Origin: Deltaproteobacteria bacterium
GTDB lineage: Bacteria > Desulfobacterota > Binatia > Binatales > Binataceae
Assembly (NCBI GenBank): GCA_021827495.1
Contig: JAKAVN010000020.1
Location: 1 to 33,467, forward strand
Direction: 5' to 3'
DNA: 33,467 bases
Shown: in pieces, positions 17,576 to 26,025 of the stretch
How the letters are laid out: every line of letters starts with the position of its first letter
How positions within the stretch are numbered: the first letter of the stretch is position 1
Program-made: the position numbers and the translations under genes
The notes under the pieces: generated by a model
Seen by the model: only the letters and a program-made list of their open reading frames with translations
The model's database searches: none
What the model was told of the DNA's origin: nothing

Positions 17576-18838
17576 ATGGCCTTTCCGATAGCGAAGACCA
17601 CGCGCAGCCTGATCGCGATAGTCACGCTCGGCGCGATCCTGGCCTACTACCTGCTGCGCGGCGGCGGCGGCGAAACGCATTACGTCACCGCGCCGGTGAC
17701 GCACGGCCCAATCCTGCGCACCGTCAGCGCGACCGGCACCGTCAACCCGGTCATCACCGTACAGGTCGGCAGCTATGTTTCGGGTCCGATCCAGGCGCTC
17801 TATGCCGACTTCAACTCGCCGGTCAAAGCCGGCCAGCCAATCGCCAAGATCGATCCGCGGCCGTTCCAGGTGAAGGTCGATGAGGCGCACGCGCTGGTTG
17901 CCAACGCGCAGGCGCAACTCAACAAGGACGAGGCCGACCTCGCCTACAAGCAGCTCACCTGGCAGCGCAACGCAAAGCTTGCCGCGGAGAGCGTCGTGTC
18001 GCAGGACGTCGCCGATAGCGCCAAGAGCGCCTGGAAACAGGCCGAGGCGCAGGTTGCGCTCGACCAAGCCAGCATCGCCAACCAGCAGGCGACGTTGCAG
18101 GAGGCCGCAGTCAACCTCAACTACACCAATATTGTTTCGCCGGTCGACGGCACGATCGTCTCGCGCAACGTCGACGTCGGCCAGACCGTGGCCGCCAGCT
18201 TCCAGACGCCGACCCTGTTCCTGATCGCCAAGGACCTGACCAAGATGCAGGTCGACACCAACGTCAGCGAGTCCGACGTCGGCAACGTGGCGATGGGCCA
18301 GAGCGCCGAATTCAAGGGCGACGCCTTCTCTGACCGCACCTTCGCCGGCGTCGTCCGCCAGGTACGCCAGGCGCCGATCACGGTGCAGAACGTGGTGACC
18401 TACGACGTGGTGGTCGCCGTCTCCAACCCCGAGTTGCTGTTGAAACCCGGAATGACCGCCAACGTCACCATCGTCACCGCCAAGCGCGACGACGTGATGC
18501 GGGTGCCGCTCGACGCCCTGCGCTTCTCGCCGTCCGGCCTGGCCGGCGCAAACCTCGCCACCGCCGATCATGCGTCTGCCGATCATACCCCCGCCGATCA
18601 GGTTGTGGCGGCGGACAACGCGCCCACCGCGCCCGGGCAGGCGGCCGCGAACACGGCGCAGGTGTGGAAGATGGACGGTGGCCGGCTGGTCCCGGTCGCC
18701 ATCCGCACGGGGCTGGATGACGGCCTCAACGTCGAGGTGCTTAGCGGGGACCTCCATCCCGGCGACCTGGTCGTCACCGCCGAGATCACCACGGCGGCGC
18801 CGCAGGCGCGGGCGACGGCGCTGCGCTTCCAGCATTAG
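17576..18838 (+). CDS. macA: MacA-type periplasmic adaptor (HlyD/RND membrane fusion protein)
   Basis: The 420-residue protein has an N-terminal membrane anchor (SLIAIVTLGAILAYYLL, about residues 11-27), then a first lipoyl half (VTVQ-like ITVQVGSYVSGPIQALYADF), a long coiled-coil hairpin rich in Ala/Gln/Asp (about 100-180), and a second lipoyl half with IVSPVDGTIVSRNVDVGQTV. Beta-barrel and membrane-proximal domains follow. It would link MacB in the inner membrane to an outer-membrane channel. An unusual four-unit repeat of 15 bases near residues 330-349 inserts an ADHAS/ADHTP/ADQVV-type stretch in the C-terminal domain. macB begins 15 bases after its stop, so both form one operon. The ATG at 17576 has no clear ribosome site, but the anchor begins correctly after it. 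Confidence 0.93.
   Translation: MAFPIAKTTRSLIAIVTLGAILAYYLLRGGGGETHYVTAPVTHGPILRTVSATGTVNPVITVQVGSYVSGPIQALYADFNSPVKAGQPIAKIDPRPFQVKVDEAHALVANAQAQLNKDEADLAYKQLTWQRNAKLAAESVVSQDVADSAKSAWKQAEAQVALDQASIANQQATLQEAAVNLNYTNIVSPVDGTIVSRNVDVGQTVAASFQTPTLFLIAKDLTKMQVDTNVSESDVGNVAMGQSAEFKGDAFSDRTFAGVVRQVRQAPITVQNVVTYDVVVAVSNPELLLKPGMTANVTIVTAKRDDVMRVPLDALRFSPSGLAGANLATADHASADHTPADQVVAADNAPTAPGQAAANTAQVWKMDGGRLVPVAIRTGLDDGLNVEVLSGDLHPGDLVVTAEITTAAPQARATALRFQH
18563..18622 (+). repeat. 15-bp tandem repeat inside macA
   Basis: Four consecutive 15-base units begin GCCGATCAT (18563), GCCGATCAT (18578), GCCGATCAG (18593) and the more diverged GCGGACAAC (18608). They encode pentapeptides ADHAS, ADHTP, ADQVV and ADNAP. 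The unit length keeps the frame, so the repeat could expand or shrink without disrupting the protein. Confidence 0.85.
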
Positions 18839-18853
18839 CGCGCGAGCGCCGCG

Positions 18854-21016
18854 ATGGCCAAAGTCATCGAAATTGCAGGGGTCACCAAGACGTACCAACT
18901 GGGTGACGTCGAGGTGCGCGCGCTGCGCGGCGTCGACCTCGGGATCGAGCACGGCGAGTTCGTCGCGATCATGGGTGCTTCCGGCTCGGGCAAGTCCACG
19001 TTGATGAACATCATTGGATGCCTGGATCGGCCGACCAGCGGGCGTTATCTGCTCGAGGGCGTTGACGTCGCCTCGCTCAAGGAGGACGCGCTGGCGGCGG
19101 TCCGCAGCCGGCGAATCGGATTCATTTTTCAAACCTTTAACTTGCTCTCGCGGACCTCGGCGCTCGAGAACGTCGAACTGCCGCTGTTTTACTCGGACTG
19201 GACCCACCAGGGTGCGGAACGCGCGGCGCAACTGCTCCTGATGGTCGGGCTCAAGGGGCGCGAGCGGAACCATCCCAACCAGCTCTCCGGCGGCCAACAG
19301 CAACGCGTCGAGATCGCCCGCGCGCTCATCAACGAGCCCGCGATTCTGCTGGCCGACGAGCCGACCGGCAATCTCGACTCCACGAACTCAGCCGAGATCA
19401 TGGAGATCATCGCGCGGCTCAATCACCAGCACGGGATTACGGTGATCGTGGTGACGCACGATCCCGACGTTGCCGCTTATGCCGATCGCGTGGTGACCTT
19501 TCGTGACGGCGCAATTATCTCCGATGTCCGCAACCGCGCCGCCGCGCCGCCAGCCGCGGAAGCGGTTGCGGCGGCGGCGGTGGGCAATGAGCGGCCAGCC
19601 GGCGAAGCGGCGCCGGCGACGCAGGGCAACAAGGCGTGGATTTTCGGCGCGATGGCGCTGAGCGCGGCGGCGCGGGCGCTCAGGCGCAACAAGGCGCGCG
19701 CGGCGCTCACCATGCTTGGCATTTTCATCGGCGTCGCCGCGGTGATCGCGATGGTCGCGGTGGGTGATGGCGCGCGCTACTCGGTGCAGCAGCAGATCCA
19801 AAGCCTCGGCACCAACCTGCTGGTCGTGCTCCCGGGCGCGACCACCTCCAACGGCGTACGCGCCGGCTTCGGCAGCACCTCGACCCTTACCACCGCCGAC
19901 GCCGATGCGATCGGGAAAGATGCGCGCGCGGTTGGCGCGGTGAGTTATATCGATCGCCAGGTCGCGCAGGTCGTCTACGGCAACCAAAACTGGAGCACCA
20001 GCATCAACGGCACGACGCCCAGCTATTTCACGATCCGCGACTGGCCGGTGGTGGCCGGGCGCAGCTTTACCGAAGAGGAGGAGCGCGGCGCCGCACCCGT
20101 GTGCCTGCTGGGCCAGACGGTGATGAACAATCTTTACGGCCAGAACGAAAACCCGGTTGGCACTACGGTCAGGGTCAAGGATTTTCCGCTGCGCGTGATT
20201 GGGGTGCTCGCGGTGAAGGGCCAATCCAACTACGGCCAGGACCAGGATGACGTCGTCCTGATGCCGTTTAGTACGGCTGAGCGCAAAGTACTGGGCACCT
20301 CGCAGGTCAGCGCGAGCGTGCCATCGAGCTCAACTGGATCGACCAATCCCGTCTTGAATCCCTATATCGGCATCCCGAGCACGACCGCCTCGAGCCCGAT
20401 GTATGAGTCGAGCTCCGCAATTATCAGCCCGTTCGGAAGCCCACCCAAGATTTCCGGCGTGGTCAACCTGATCTTCGTCCAAGCGCGCTCTGCCCAGGAG
20501 GTTGGCGCGGCGCGGACGCAGGTCCAGCAGGTGCTGCACCGGCGCCATCATATCGGGCCCGGGCAGGATGACGACTTCACCGTGCGCAGCCTGAGCGACA
20601 TCGCGCAGGCCTCCGAGAGCGCCAGCCAGGTGATGACCCTGTTGCTCGCGGCGGTCGCCTCGATTTCGCTGCTGGTGGGCGGTATCGGCATCATGAATAT
20701 CATGCTGGTCTCGGCCACCGAGCGCACGCGTGAGATTGGGATTCGGATGGCGGTCGGGGCGCGCCGCCTGCATATTCTGCTGCAGTTCTTGATCGAAGCC
20801 GCGCTGCTCAGCGTGATGGGCGGGCTGGCCGGCGCGGCGCTCGGCATAATCGCATCGAAGGTGCTCTCGGCGCTGGCGCAATGGCCCACGCTGATTTCGC
20901 CCACGGCGGTGGTCGGCGGATTCGCCTTCGCCGCCGCGGTCGGTGTGTTCTTCGGATGGTATCCGGCGCGCAAAGCCTCGATGCTCGATCCGATCGAAGC
21001 GCTGCGCTACGAGTGA
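18854..21016 (+). CDS. macB: MacB-type ABC exporter (fused ATPase and permease)
   Basis: The 720-residue protein fuses an ABC ATPase to a FtsX-like permease. The ATPase (about 1-225) has Walker A GASGSGKS (41-48), signature LSGGQQQR (144-151), Walker B ILLADE (164-169) and the switch His202. A linker rich in Ala/Pro (226-262) leads to helix 1 (about 283-303), a large periplasmic domain, and three C-terminal helices with [21 protein letters not shown] (609-629). It works with MacA and a TolC-like channel to export macrolides, lipopeptides, heme-like molecules or toxins. It is about 70 residues longer than E. coli MacB (648): extra length lies in the linker and in a Ser/Thr/Pro/Gly-rich insertion at about 482-535 in the periplasmic domain. 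No channel gene is nearby. Confidence 0.95.
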   Translation: MAKVIEIAGVTKTYQLGDVEVRALRGVDLGIEHGEFVAIMGASGSGKSTLMNIIGCLDRPTSGRYLLEGVDVASLKEDALAAVRSRRIGFIFQTFNLLSRTSALENVELPLFYSDWTHQGAERAAQLLLMVGLKGRERNHPNQLSGGQQQRVEIARALINEPAILLADEPTGNLDSTNSAEIMEIIARLNHQHGITVIVVTHDPDVAAYADRVVTFRDGAIISDVRNRAAAPPAAEAVAAAAVGNERPAGEAAPATQGNKAWIFGAMALSAAARALRRNKARAALTMLGIFIGVAAVIAMVAVGDGARYSVQQQIQSLGTNLLVVLPGATTSNGVRAGFGSTSTLTTADADAIGKDARAVGAVSYIDRQVAQVVYGNQNWSTSINGTTPSYFTIRDWPVVAGRSFTEEEERGAAPVCLLGQTVMNNLYGQNENPVGTTVRVKDFPLRVIGVLAVKGQSNYGQDQDDVVLMPFSTAERKVLGTSQVSASVPSSSTGSTNPVLNPYIGIPSTTASSPMYESSSAIISPFGSPPKISGVVNLIFVQARSAQEVGAARTQVQQVLHRRHHIGPGQDDDFTVRSLSDIAQASESASQVMTLLLAAVASISLLVGGIGIMNIMLVSATERTREIGIRMAVGARRLHILLQFLIEAALLSVMGGLAGAALGIIASKVLSALAQWPTLISPTAVVGGFAFAAAVGVFFGWYPARKASMLDPIEALRYE

Positions 21017-21098
21017 CCTCCGCGCCGCGCGGGGGTTAGCCTCGCGGCAGCTCTCGATCCACGGCGGGCGCTATCGTGGCGGCGCCGCCGCGCAATCT

Positions 21099-21134
21099 CC
21101 GATCGCGAAAAACCGATCGCCGCCAACCGATCGC
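21099..21134. repeat. Three CCGATCGC copies at exact 14-bp spacing
   Basis: CCGATCGC occurs at 21099, 21113 and 21127, each separated by a different 6-base spacer. The core CGATCG is palindromic. The array lies in the convergent spacer between macB and glmS. Its role is unknown; the spacing is not one helical turn, so binding by a protein is speculative. Confidence 0.6.
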
Positions 21135-21157
21135 GCCGCGCCGCCGCGGCTAGCCGG

Positions 21158-22993
21158 CTATTCCACCGTCACCGACTTGGCCAGGTTGCGCGGCTGGTCG
21201 ACGTCGGTGCCGCGGTAGACCGCGATATGGTAGGCGAGCAGTTGCAGCGGCACCGTGGTCAGCACCGGCATCAGCATCCGATGCGTCGTGGGAACCTCGA
21301 TGACCTCCCACGCGACTTCTTCGAGTTCGGGCGTGGGATGGTCGGTCACGGCGATGATGCGGCCGTTGCGCGATTCGACCTCGCGCAGGTTCGACAGCGT
21401 CTTCTCGTAGACGTTGTCGCGCGGGATGATCACCACCACCGGCATCTCCTCGTCGATGAGCGCGATCGGCCCGTGCTTCATCTCTCCCGCCGAATAGCCT
21501 TCGGCGTGGATGTAGGAAATTTCCTTGAGTTTGAGCGCGCCCTCCAGCGCGACCGGGTAGTTGATGCCGCGGCCGAGATACAGGAAGTCGCGCGCCTTGC
21601 CGTACTTGCGCGCGATCCGTTCGATCTGGCGCTCACGCTTTTCCAGGACTTCCTTGATTTGCGCCGGGATCGCGAAGGCCGGCTGGAGCATCGCGTTGAC
21701 CTCGCGCTCGCTGAGCCTGCCCAGGCGCGCGGCGAGATGGATCGCGAACAGGTAGAAGGCCTCGATCTGGGTGAGGAAGCACTTGGTGGTGGTGACGCTG
21801 ATCTCGGGGCCGCAGCGGGTGTAGAGCTGGGCGTCGGCCTTGCGCGCAATCGACGAATCCACCGTGTTGGTGATGGCGAGCAGATGGCATCCGCGCCGGC
21901 CCCCCTCCTCGAGCGCGGCCAGCGTGTCGGCGGTCTCGCCCGACTGCGACACCGCGATCATCGTGGTGCGCGCGTCGATCGGCGGCTGGCGGTAGCGGAA
22001 CTCGGCCGAGTAGTCGACCTCGGCCGGCACCCCGCACAGCTCCTCGAGCATGAACTTGCCGATGAGCGACGCGATCCATGAGGCGCCCGCGCTGATCATC
22101 ACGATTCGTCCGATCGCCTGCGGCCCGGCGGCCGGCAACAGCTCGCCCTCGAAGCGCACCGCGTTGGAGCCGGCCGCCGCGCGTCCGCTGAGCGTGTCGA
22201 TCCAGGCCTGCGGCTGCTCGGCGATCTCCTTGCGCAGGTAGTGCTGGAAACCGCCCTTGGTGGCGGCCACCGCGTCCCATTCGATGAGGCGCGGCGCGCG
22301 CTCGACCGGCGCGCCGTCGAAGGTCATCAGGCGCACGCCGTGCGCGGTGAGCTCGGCCAATTCGCCGTCCTCGAGCACGATCGTGCGGCGGGTATGGCCG
22401 AGGATGGCCGGAATGTCGGAGGCGACGAAGTTTTCGCCCTCGCCCAGCCCGAGCACCAGCGGCGTCGCGGTCTTGGCGGCGACCAGCTTGTCGGGTTCGG
22501 TCTCGCAAAGCACCACGATCGAGAACGAGCCGCGCAATTCGAGCACCGTCTGGCGCACCGCCTCGGTCAGTCCCACGCCCGCGCGCACCCGCTCCTCGAT
22601 GAGGTGCGAGATGAGCTCGGTGTCGGTCTCGGAGCGCAGCTTATGGCCGCGCGCGGTCAGCGCGGCGCGCAACTCGACGTAGTTCTCGACGATCCCGTTG
22701 TGAATCACGGCGACCGGGCCGGCCTGGTGCGGATGGGCGTTGCCCTCCGAAGGGCGGCCGTGCGTCGCCCATCGCGTATGGCCGATTCCGATCGATCCCT
22801 TAAGCGGCGCGGCGTCGAGCGCGCGGCGCAGGTTCTCCAGCTTGCCGGCCGCGCGCCGGATTTCCATCCCGGCGCCGTTGGCGATCGTCGCCACGCCGGC
22901 CGAGTCGTAGCCGCGGTACTCCAGGCGCGCGAGCCCGCCGAGCAGAATCGGCACTGCTTCGGACGGGCCGACGTATCCAATGATTCCGCACAT
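21158..22993 (-). CDS. glmS: Glutamine--fructose-6-phosphate aminotransferase (isomerizing)
   Basis: GlmS makes glucosamine-6-phosphate from fructose-6-phosphate and glutamine, the first committed step to UDP-GlcNAc. The 611-residue length matches the family. The N-terminal glutaminase begins MCGIIGYVG with nucleophile Cys2 exposed after Met removal, followed by EYRGYDSAGVA and GHTRWATHGRPS. Two sugar-isomerase (SIS) domains follow, with ISAGASWIASLIGKFMLEEL and VALEGALKLKEISYIHAEGY. The C-terminus NLAKSVTVE is the conserved tail that forms the ammonia-channel and active-site lid. The ATG at 22991-22993 is preceded by GAGAGG. It lies 113 bases downstream of glmU on the same strand, so the pair probably forms an operon. 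No ribozyme-like leader was recognised. Confidence 0.98.
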   Translation of the reverse strand: MCGIIGYVGPSEAVPILLGGLARLEYRGYDSAGVATIANGAGMEIRRAAGKLENLRRALDAAPLKGSIGIGHTRWATHGRPSEGNAHPHQAGPVAVIHNGIVENYVELRAALTARGHKLRSETDTELISHLIEERVRAGVGLTEAVRQTVLELRGSFSIVVLCETEPDKLVAAKTATPLVLGLGEGENFVASDIPAILGHTRRTIVLEDGELAELTAHGVRLMTFDGAPVERAPRLIEWDAVAATKGGFQHYLRKEIAEQPQAWIDTLSGRAAAGSNAVRFEGELLPAAGPQAIGRIVMISAGASWIASLIGKFMLEELCGVPAEVDYSAEFRYRQPPIDARTTMIAVSQSGETADTLAALEEGGRRGCHLLAITNTVDSSIARKADAQLYTRCGPEISVTTTKCFLTQIEAFYLFAIHLAARLGRLSEREVNAMLQPAFAIPAQIKEVLEKRERQIERIARKYGKARDFLYLGRGINYPVALEGALKLKEISYIHAEGYSAGEMKHGPIALIDEEMPVVVIIPRDNVYEKTLSNLREVESRNGRIIAVTDHPTPELEEVAWEVIEVPTTHRMLMPVLTTVPLQLLAYHIAVYRGTDVDQPRNLAKSVTVE

Positions 22994-23050
22994 CGAAGTT
23001 CAACCTCTCCCGGCCTACGCTCAAGTTTGCCGGTCCGGGCGGCCCCGCGC

Positions 23051-23085
23051 CAGCGCGGCCCGCCAGCGCGGCCCGCCAGCGCGCC
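23051..23085. repeat. 13-bp tandem repeat in glmU-glmS spacer
   Basis: CAGCGCGGCCCGC occurs at 23051-23063 and 23064-23076, with a partial third copy (CAGCGCGCC) following. It fills much of the 113-base spacer between glmU and glmS and could form alternative GC hairpins in the transcript. It may also just be replication slippage. Confidence 0.7.
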
Positions 23086-23106
23086 TAAGGATCGGCCCTC
23101 GCGGCG

Positions 23107-24534
23107 CTACTCGGAGCCGTCCGCCTCGGTCCGGCCGCCGTGGCGGCGGCGCCATTCGGCGGTCCATCCGGGCTTGATCTTCTGCGGATGATGCGAGACG
23201 CAGAGCGCGCCGCCGGGGACTTCGCGCAAGATCGTGGTGCCCGAGGCGACGTAGACGTCGTCACCGACCTTGACCGGCGCGACCAGCTGCGTGTCGCATC
23301 CGATCATGCAGCGGCTGCCGATCTGCGTGAGATGCTTGTCGTAGCCGTCGTAGTTGACGGTGATCACGCCGCATCCGATGTTGGTCTCGCGGCCGATCAC
23401 GGTGTCGCCGAGGTAGCTCAGATGGCTCGCCTTGGTGCCGCGGCCGAGCCGCGCCTGCTTGGTCTCGACGAAATTGCCGACGCGGTTATGGCCTTCGAGC
23501 TCGGTGCCGGTGCGCAGATTGGCGAAGGGGCCGATTTCGCAATGCGGCCCGATGCGGCATTCTTCGGCGCGCACGCCGATCTTCAGATGGCATCCGTCGC
23601 CGATCTCGACGTCGCGCAGGTACGCCGTGCCCTCGATGCGCACGCCTTCGCCCACCTTGCTGCGGCCGAGTATCTGCACGTTAGGGCCAACCACCGAGTC
23701 GCGCCCGATTTCGACCCGCTCGCCGATATACGCGGTCGCCAGGTCGACGATCGTCACCCCCGCCTCCATCAACCTGCGGTTAACCGCCGCTCTGATCTCG
23801 GCTTCCATCGCTGCCAGCTCCTTGAGTGAATTTATCCCGGCGAACTGAGATGCGTCGGGCGCGCGCCATGCCCATACGGCCAGGCCGTGGCGCCGCGCGA
23901 TCGCGACCAGGTCGGTAAGGTAATACTCGCCCGGCGCATTGTCGGGGCGCAGTTCCGCAAGCGCCGCGCGCAATACGGCCGCCCGCGCGAGATAGACCCC
24001 GGTGTTGATCTCGCCGAGCGCAAGCTCGGCGGGCGACGCGTCGCGCGCTTCCACGATCGCCACCACCGCGCCCGCGCGGTCGCGGAGCACGCGCCCGTAG
24101 CCGCCGGCGTCGTCCAGCATCGCGCTGATGAACGATAGGTCGGCGCGGGCGCGGCGATGCCCGGCGATGAACGTTTCGAGAGCCGCCGGCTGGATCATTG
24201 GCAGGTCGCCGCAAAGGATCAGCACGTCGCCCGCGAAGCCGGGCGCGAACGCCTCCAGGCCGCAGCGCGCCGCGTCGCCCGTGCCGCGCTGCGTGGGCTG
24301 GCGCGCGACCTCGACGCGCCCGCCCGGCGCGAACCGCCGCGCGGCGGCCGCGACCTCGTCGCCCTGATGGCCGGCCACCACGACCAGCGGCGCGGGCGCA
24401 AGCGGCGCCAGCGCGCGCAGCACGCGCGCGATCATCGGCTCGCCGCCAAGCTCGTGCAGCACCTTGGCGCGCGCCGAGCGCATCCGCGTGCCGCGCCCGG
24501 CGGCAAGGACGATCGCTCCGACTGCGGGTTCCAT
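23107..24534 (-). CDS. glmU: Bifunctional UDP-GlcNAc pyrophosphorylase / glucosamine-1-phosphate acetyltransferase
   Basis: GlmU acetylates glucosamine-1-phosphate and then attaches UMP to give UDP-GlcNAc. The 475-residue protein begins at the ATG 24532-24534 (MEPAVGAIVLAAGRGTRM), where homology starts; AGGA lies upstream. The uridylyltransferase domain (about 1-235) has LAAGRGTRM, KVLHELGGEPM and the CGDLPM nucleotide site. The C-terminal left-handed beta-helix shows hexapeptide rhythm and the acetyltransferase catalytic His in KASHLSYLGD, followed by VNYDGYDKH. In the nucleotide-binding stretch the usual GTxHA is GTGDA, a minor difference. The frame is open 48 codons further upstream, where it runs through a 15-bp repeat. 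That extension has no family counterpart and is not included. It is co-directional with glmS. Confidence 0.97.
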   Translation of the reverse strand: MEPAVGAIVLAAGRGTRMRSARAKVLHELGGEPMIARVLRALAPLAPAPLVVVAGHQGDEVAAAARRFAPGGRVEVARQPTQRGTGDAARCGLEAFAPGFAGDVLILCGDLPMIQPAALETFIAGHRRARADLSFISAMLDDAGGYGRVLRDRAGAVVAIVEARDASPAELALGEINTGVYLARAAVLRAALAELRPDNAPGEYYLTDLVAIARRHGLAVWAWRAPDASQFAGINSLKELAAMEAEIRAAVNRRLMEAGVTIVDLATAYIGERVEIGRDSVVGPNVQILGRSKVGEGVRIEGTAYLRDVEIGDGCHLKIGVRAEECRIGPHCEIGPFANLRTGTELEGHNRVGNFVETKQARLGRGTKASHLSYLGDTVIGRETNIGCGVITVNYDGYDKHLTQIGSRCMIGCDTQLVAPVKVGDDVYVASGTTILREVPGGALCVSHHPQKIKPGWTAEWRRRHGGRTEADGSE

Positions 24535-24540
24535 CAAATT

Positions 24541-24615
24541 CGATCCTGCCGGGAGCGATTTTTCCGGGAACGGTCTTGCCGAAAACGATCTTTCCGGGAG
24601 CGATCCTGGCGCGGC
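24541..24615. repeat. 15-bp tandem repeat just upstream of glmU
   Basis: Five 15-base units start at 24541, 24556, 24571, 24586 and 24601 with the pattern CGATC(C/T)T(G/T)CCGGGA(G/A), the last two being the fourth and a diverged fifth. Read on the plus strand they give pentapeptides DPAGS, DFSGN, GLAEN, DLSGS; on the minus strand units such as IAPGK, IVFGK, TVPGK, IAPGR. It begins 7 bases before the glmU start, so it lies in the glmU leader. Confidence 0.85.
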
Positions 24616-24648
24616 GCGCCCGTGGCGCGGCGCGCCCGTGGCGCGCGG
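24607..24648. repeat. 16-bp GC-rich tandem repeat adjoining the 15-bp array
   Basis: TGGCGCGGCGCGCCCG is repeated exactly at 24607-24622 and 24623-24638, with a third partial copy. The unit contains the palindrome GGCGCGCC. It continues directly from the 15-bp array, so the whole glmU leader is repetitive. Confidence 0.8.
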
Positions 24649-24674
24649 CCAATGATTAGCGTCCGGCGCCGGTT

Positions 24675-24968
24675 TCATGGCTTCTTCTTAAACAACGCGT
24701 CGAGCCGCTCGCGTGCGGCGCGCTCCGGCGGCGGCCGGGATGCCGCGGCGCCCGTCGCGGCGCTGGGCGCGAAGTATTCGCAGAAATTCAAGCGTTCCTT
24801 GTCCACCACTCGTTCCGCCATCGTCTCGCGGCACTGATTGTTGTAAGCGGGGTCGTAAAGCGCGCAGTTGCGGCACACGTGCAGCGGCCGATCGCATTGC
24901 GGGCAATGCGCGTGGAACCCGATCCGCTCGATGGTCTCGGCCCGATGCCCGCACTTCCAGCAATTCAT
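24675..24968 (-). CDS. Small cysteine-rich zinc-ribbon protein
   Basis: The 97-residue protein has eight cysteines in ordered pairs: C3/C6 (CWKC) with C22/C25 (CPQC) look like one zinc ribbon, and C32/C35 (CRNC) with C46 and C63 (NFCEYF) look like a second metal site. The conserved ALYDP, AERVVDKERLNFCEYF and cysteine spacing fit small zinc-ribbon proteins that I have seen in deltaproteobacterial gene neighbourhoods, but no function is established. The C-terminus is low-complexity (PPPERAARERLDALFKKKP). It begins at the ATG 24966-24968 and lies 140 bases upstream of glmU on the same strand, so it may head the glmU-glmS transcript. It is divergent from xerC. Confidence 0.87.
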   Translation of the reverse strand: MNCWKCGHRAETIERIGFHAHCPQCDRPLHVCRNCALYDPAYNNQCRETMAERVVDKERLNFCEYFAPSAATGAAASRPPPERAARERLDALFKKKP

Positions 24969-25125
24969 CGCAGGCTGTGCGCTCCCTTGGGCTCGCGCCG
25001 CGGGCGAATATCACACCGGCAGGCTCGCGGCCCCGATCCAGCCGCGGCCAGCGCGCGCACCGGCCGCGATGCTTTTGCACCCCACGTCCGCTTGATAGCA
25101 TAGCCTTCGGATTGGACCCGAGTCG

Positions 25126-26025
25126 ATGCAGGTGGAAATAGAGGCGTTCGCGGCGGCGTTGGGCAAAGCCTCGCGCGCGGCTGACAACACGGTTTTGGGC
25201 TATCGGCGGGACTTGTGTGATTTTCGCCGTTTTTTGCCCGAGCGGAAGGCCGCGCTCGACCCGAGCGGCGCGGAAGTCGACCAGCAGGCGATCACCGCCG
25301 ACCATATCCGCAGCTATCTGGCCGAGGCGATGAAGCGGCTTAGCCGCGCCACCGTCCAGCGCCGGCTGTTCGCGATCAAGGCGTTCTTTCACTGGCGCGA
25401 AACGATGGCCGGCGCGGCGAGCCCGGCGCGCGCATTGCGCTCGCCGCGCACGCAGCGCCGCCTGCCCACGATCCTGCCCGAGGGCGACGTGCGCCGGCTG
25501 ATCGAGGCGGATAGCGGCGGCGGCCCGGCGCCTTTGCGTGACCGCGCGATCCTCGAGACGCTCTATTCCTCGGGTCTGCGCGTGAGCGAGTTGGTCGGGC
25601 TCAACTGGCGCGACGTTGACGACGAGGTCGGGATGGTGCTGGTGCGCTCGGGCAAGGGCAACAAAGATCGCATGGTGCCGATCGGAGAGCCGGCGCTCGA
25701 CGCGCTCAAGGCCTGGCGGCGCGCGATGCCCAGGGGCTGGGAGTTCGACGGCCCGGTAATCACCAACCTGCGCGGCGGGCGGCTGACCACGCGCGCGGTC
25801 GAGAACATCATGGCGCGGCGGATCGTGCAGGCGGGGCTGGGATCGTCGATAACGCCGCATGGGCTGCGCCATTGCTTCGCCACGCATATGCTCAACGCCG
25901 GCGCCGACCTGCGATCGATCCAGGAGATGCTCGGCCATGCGAGCCTCGCCACCACGCAGCGCTACACCCACGTCAGCGTCAACCATCTCAAAGAGGTCTA
26001 CCGCCGTGCCCATCCGCGCGCCTGA
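25126..26025 (+). CDS. xerC: Tyrosine recombinase XerC/XerD
   Basis: The 299-residue length is typical of Xer recombinases, which resolve chromosome dimers at dif with FtsK. The N-terminal SAM-like core-binding domain (about 1-95) contains [13 protein letters not shown] and [15 protein letters not shown]. The catalytic domain has all six key residues: R152 (GLRVSELV), K177 (GKGNKDR), H245 and R248 ([12 protein letters not shown]), H271 (LGHAS) and the nucleophile Y280 (TTQRYTHV). Placement directly upstream of hslVU is the classical position of XerC in many proteobacteria, so XerC rather than XerD is favoured. The start ATG at 25126 has no strong ribosome site. hslV overlaps its last 20 bases, so the two are translationally coupled. 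Confidence 0.95.
   Translation: MQVEIEAFAAALGKASRAADNTVLGYRRDLCDFRRFLPERKAALDPSGAEVDQQAITADHIRSYLAEAMKRLSRATVQRRLFAIKAFFHWRETMAGAASPARALRSPRTQRRLPTILPEGDVRRLIEADSGGGPAPLRDRAILETLYSSGLRVSELVGLNWRDVDDEVGMVLVRSGKGNKDRMVPIGEPALDALKAWRRAMPRGWEFDGPVITNLRGGRLTTRAVENIMARRIVQAGLGSSITPHGLRHCFATHMLNAGADLRSIQEMLGHASLATTQRYTHVSVNHLKEVYRRAHPRA

Noticed and set aside
17522-19303. A 593-codon minus-strand frame over macA and the start of macB
   Set aside because: It lies opposite clear MacA and MacB domains, is rich in Arg/Gly/Asp repeats without motifs, and is explained as an antisense shadow.
21099-21134. The CCGATCGC triplet as a replication origin or CRISPR-like array
   Set aside because: Only three short copies without AT-rich DNA, replication genes or spacer-sized intervals.
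18563-24615. The two 15-bp repeat loci (macA and glmU leader) as copies of one mobile repeat
   Set aside because: They share only the CGATC core; the remaining bases differ, so a common origin is not supported.
25075-25101. TTGCAC and TAGCAT as a promoter for xerC
   Set aside because: The spacing is 15 bases and the -10 match is poor; not strong enough to list as a promoter.
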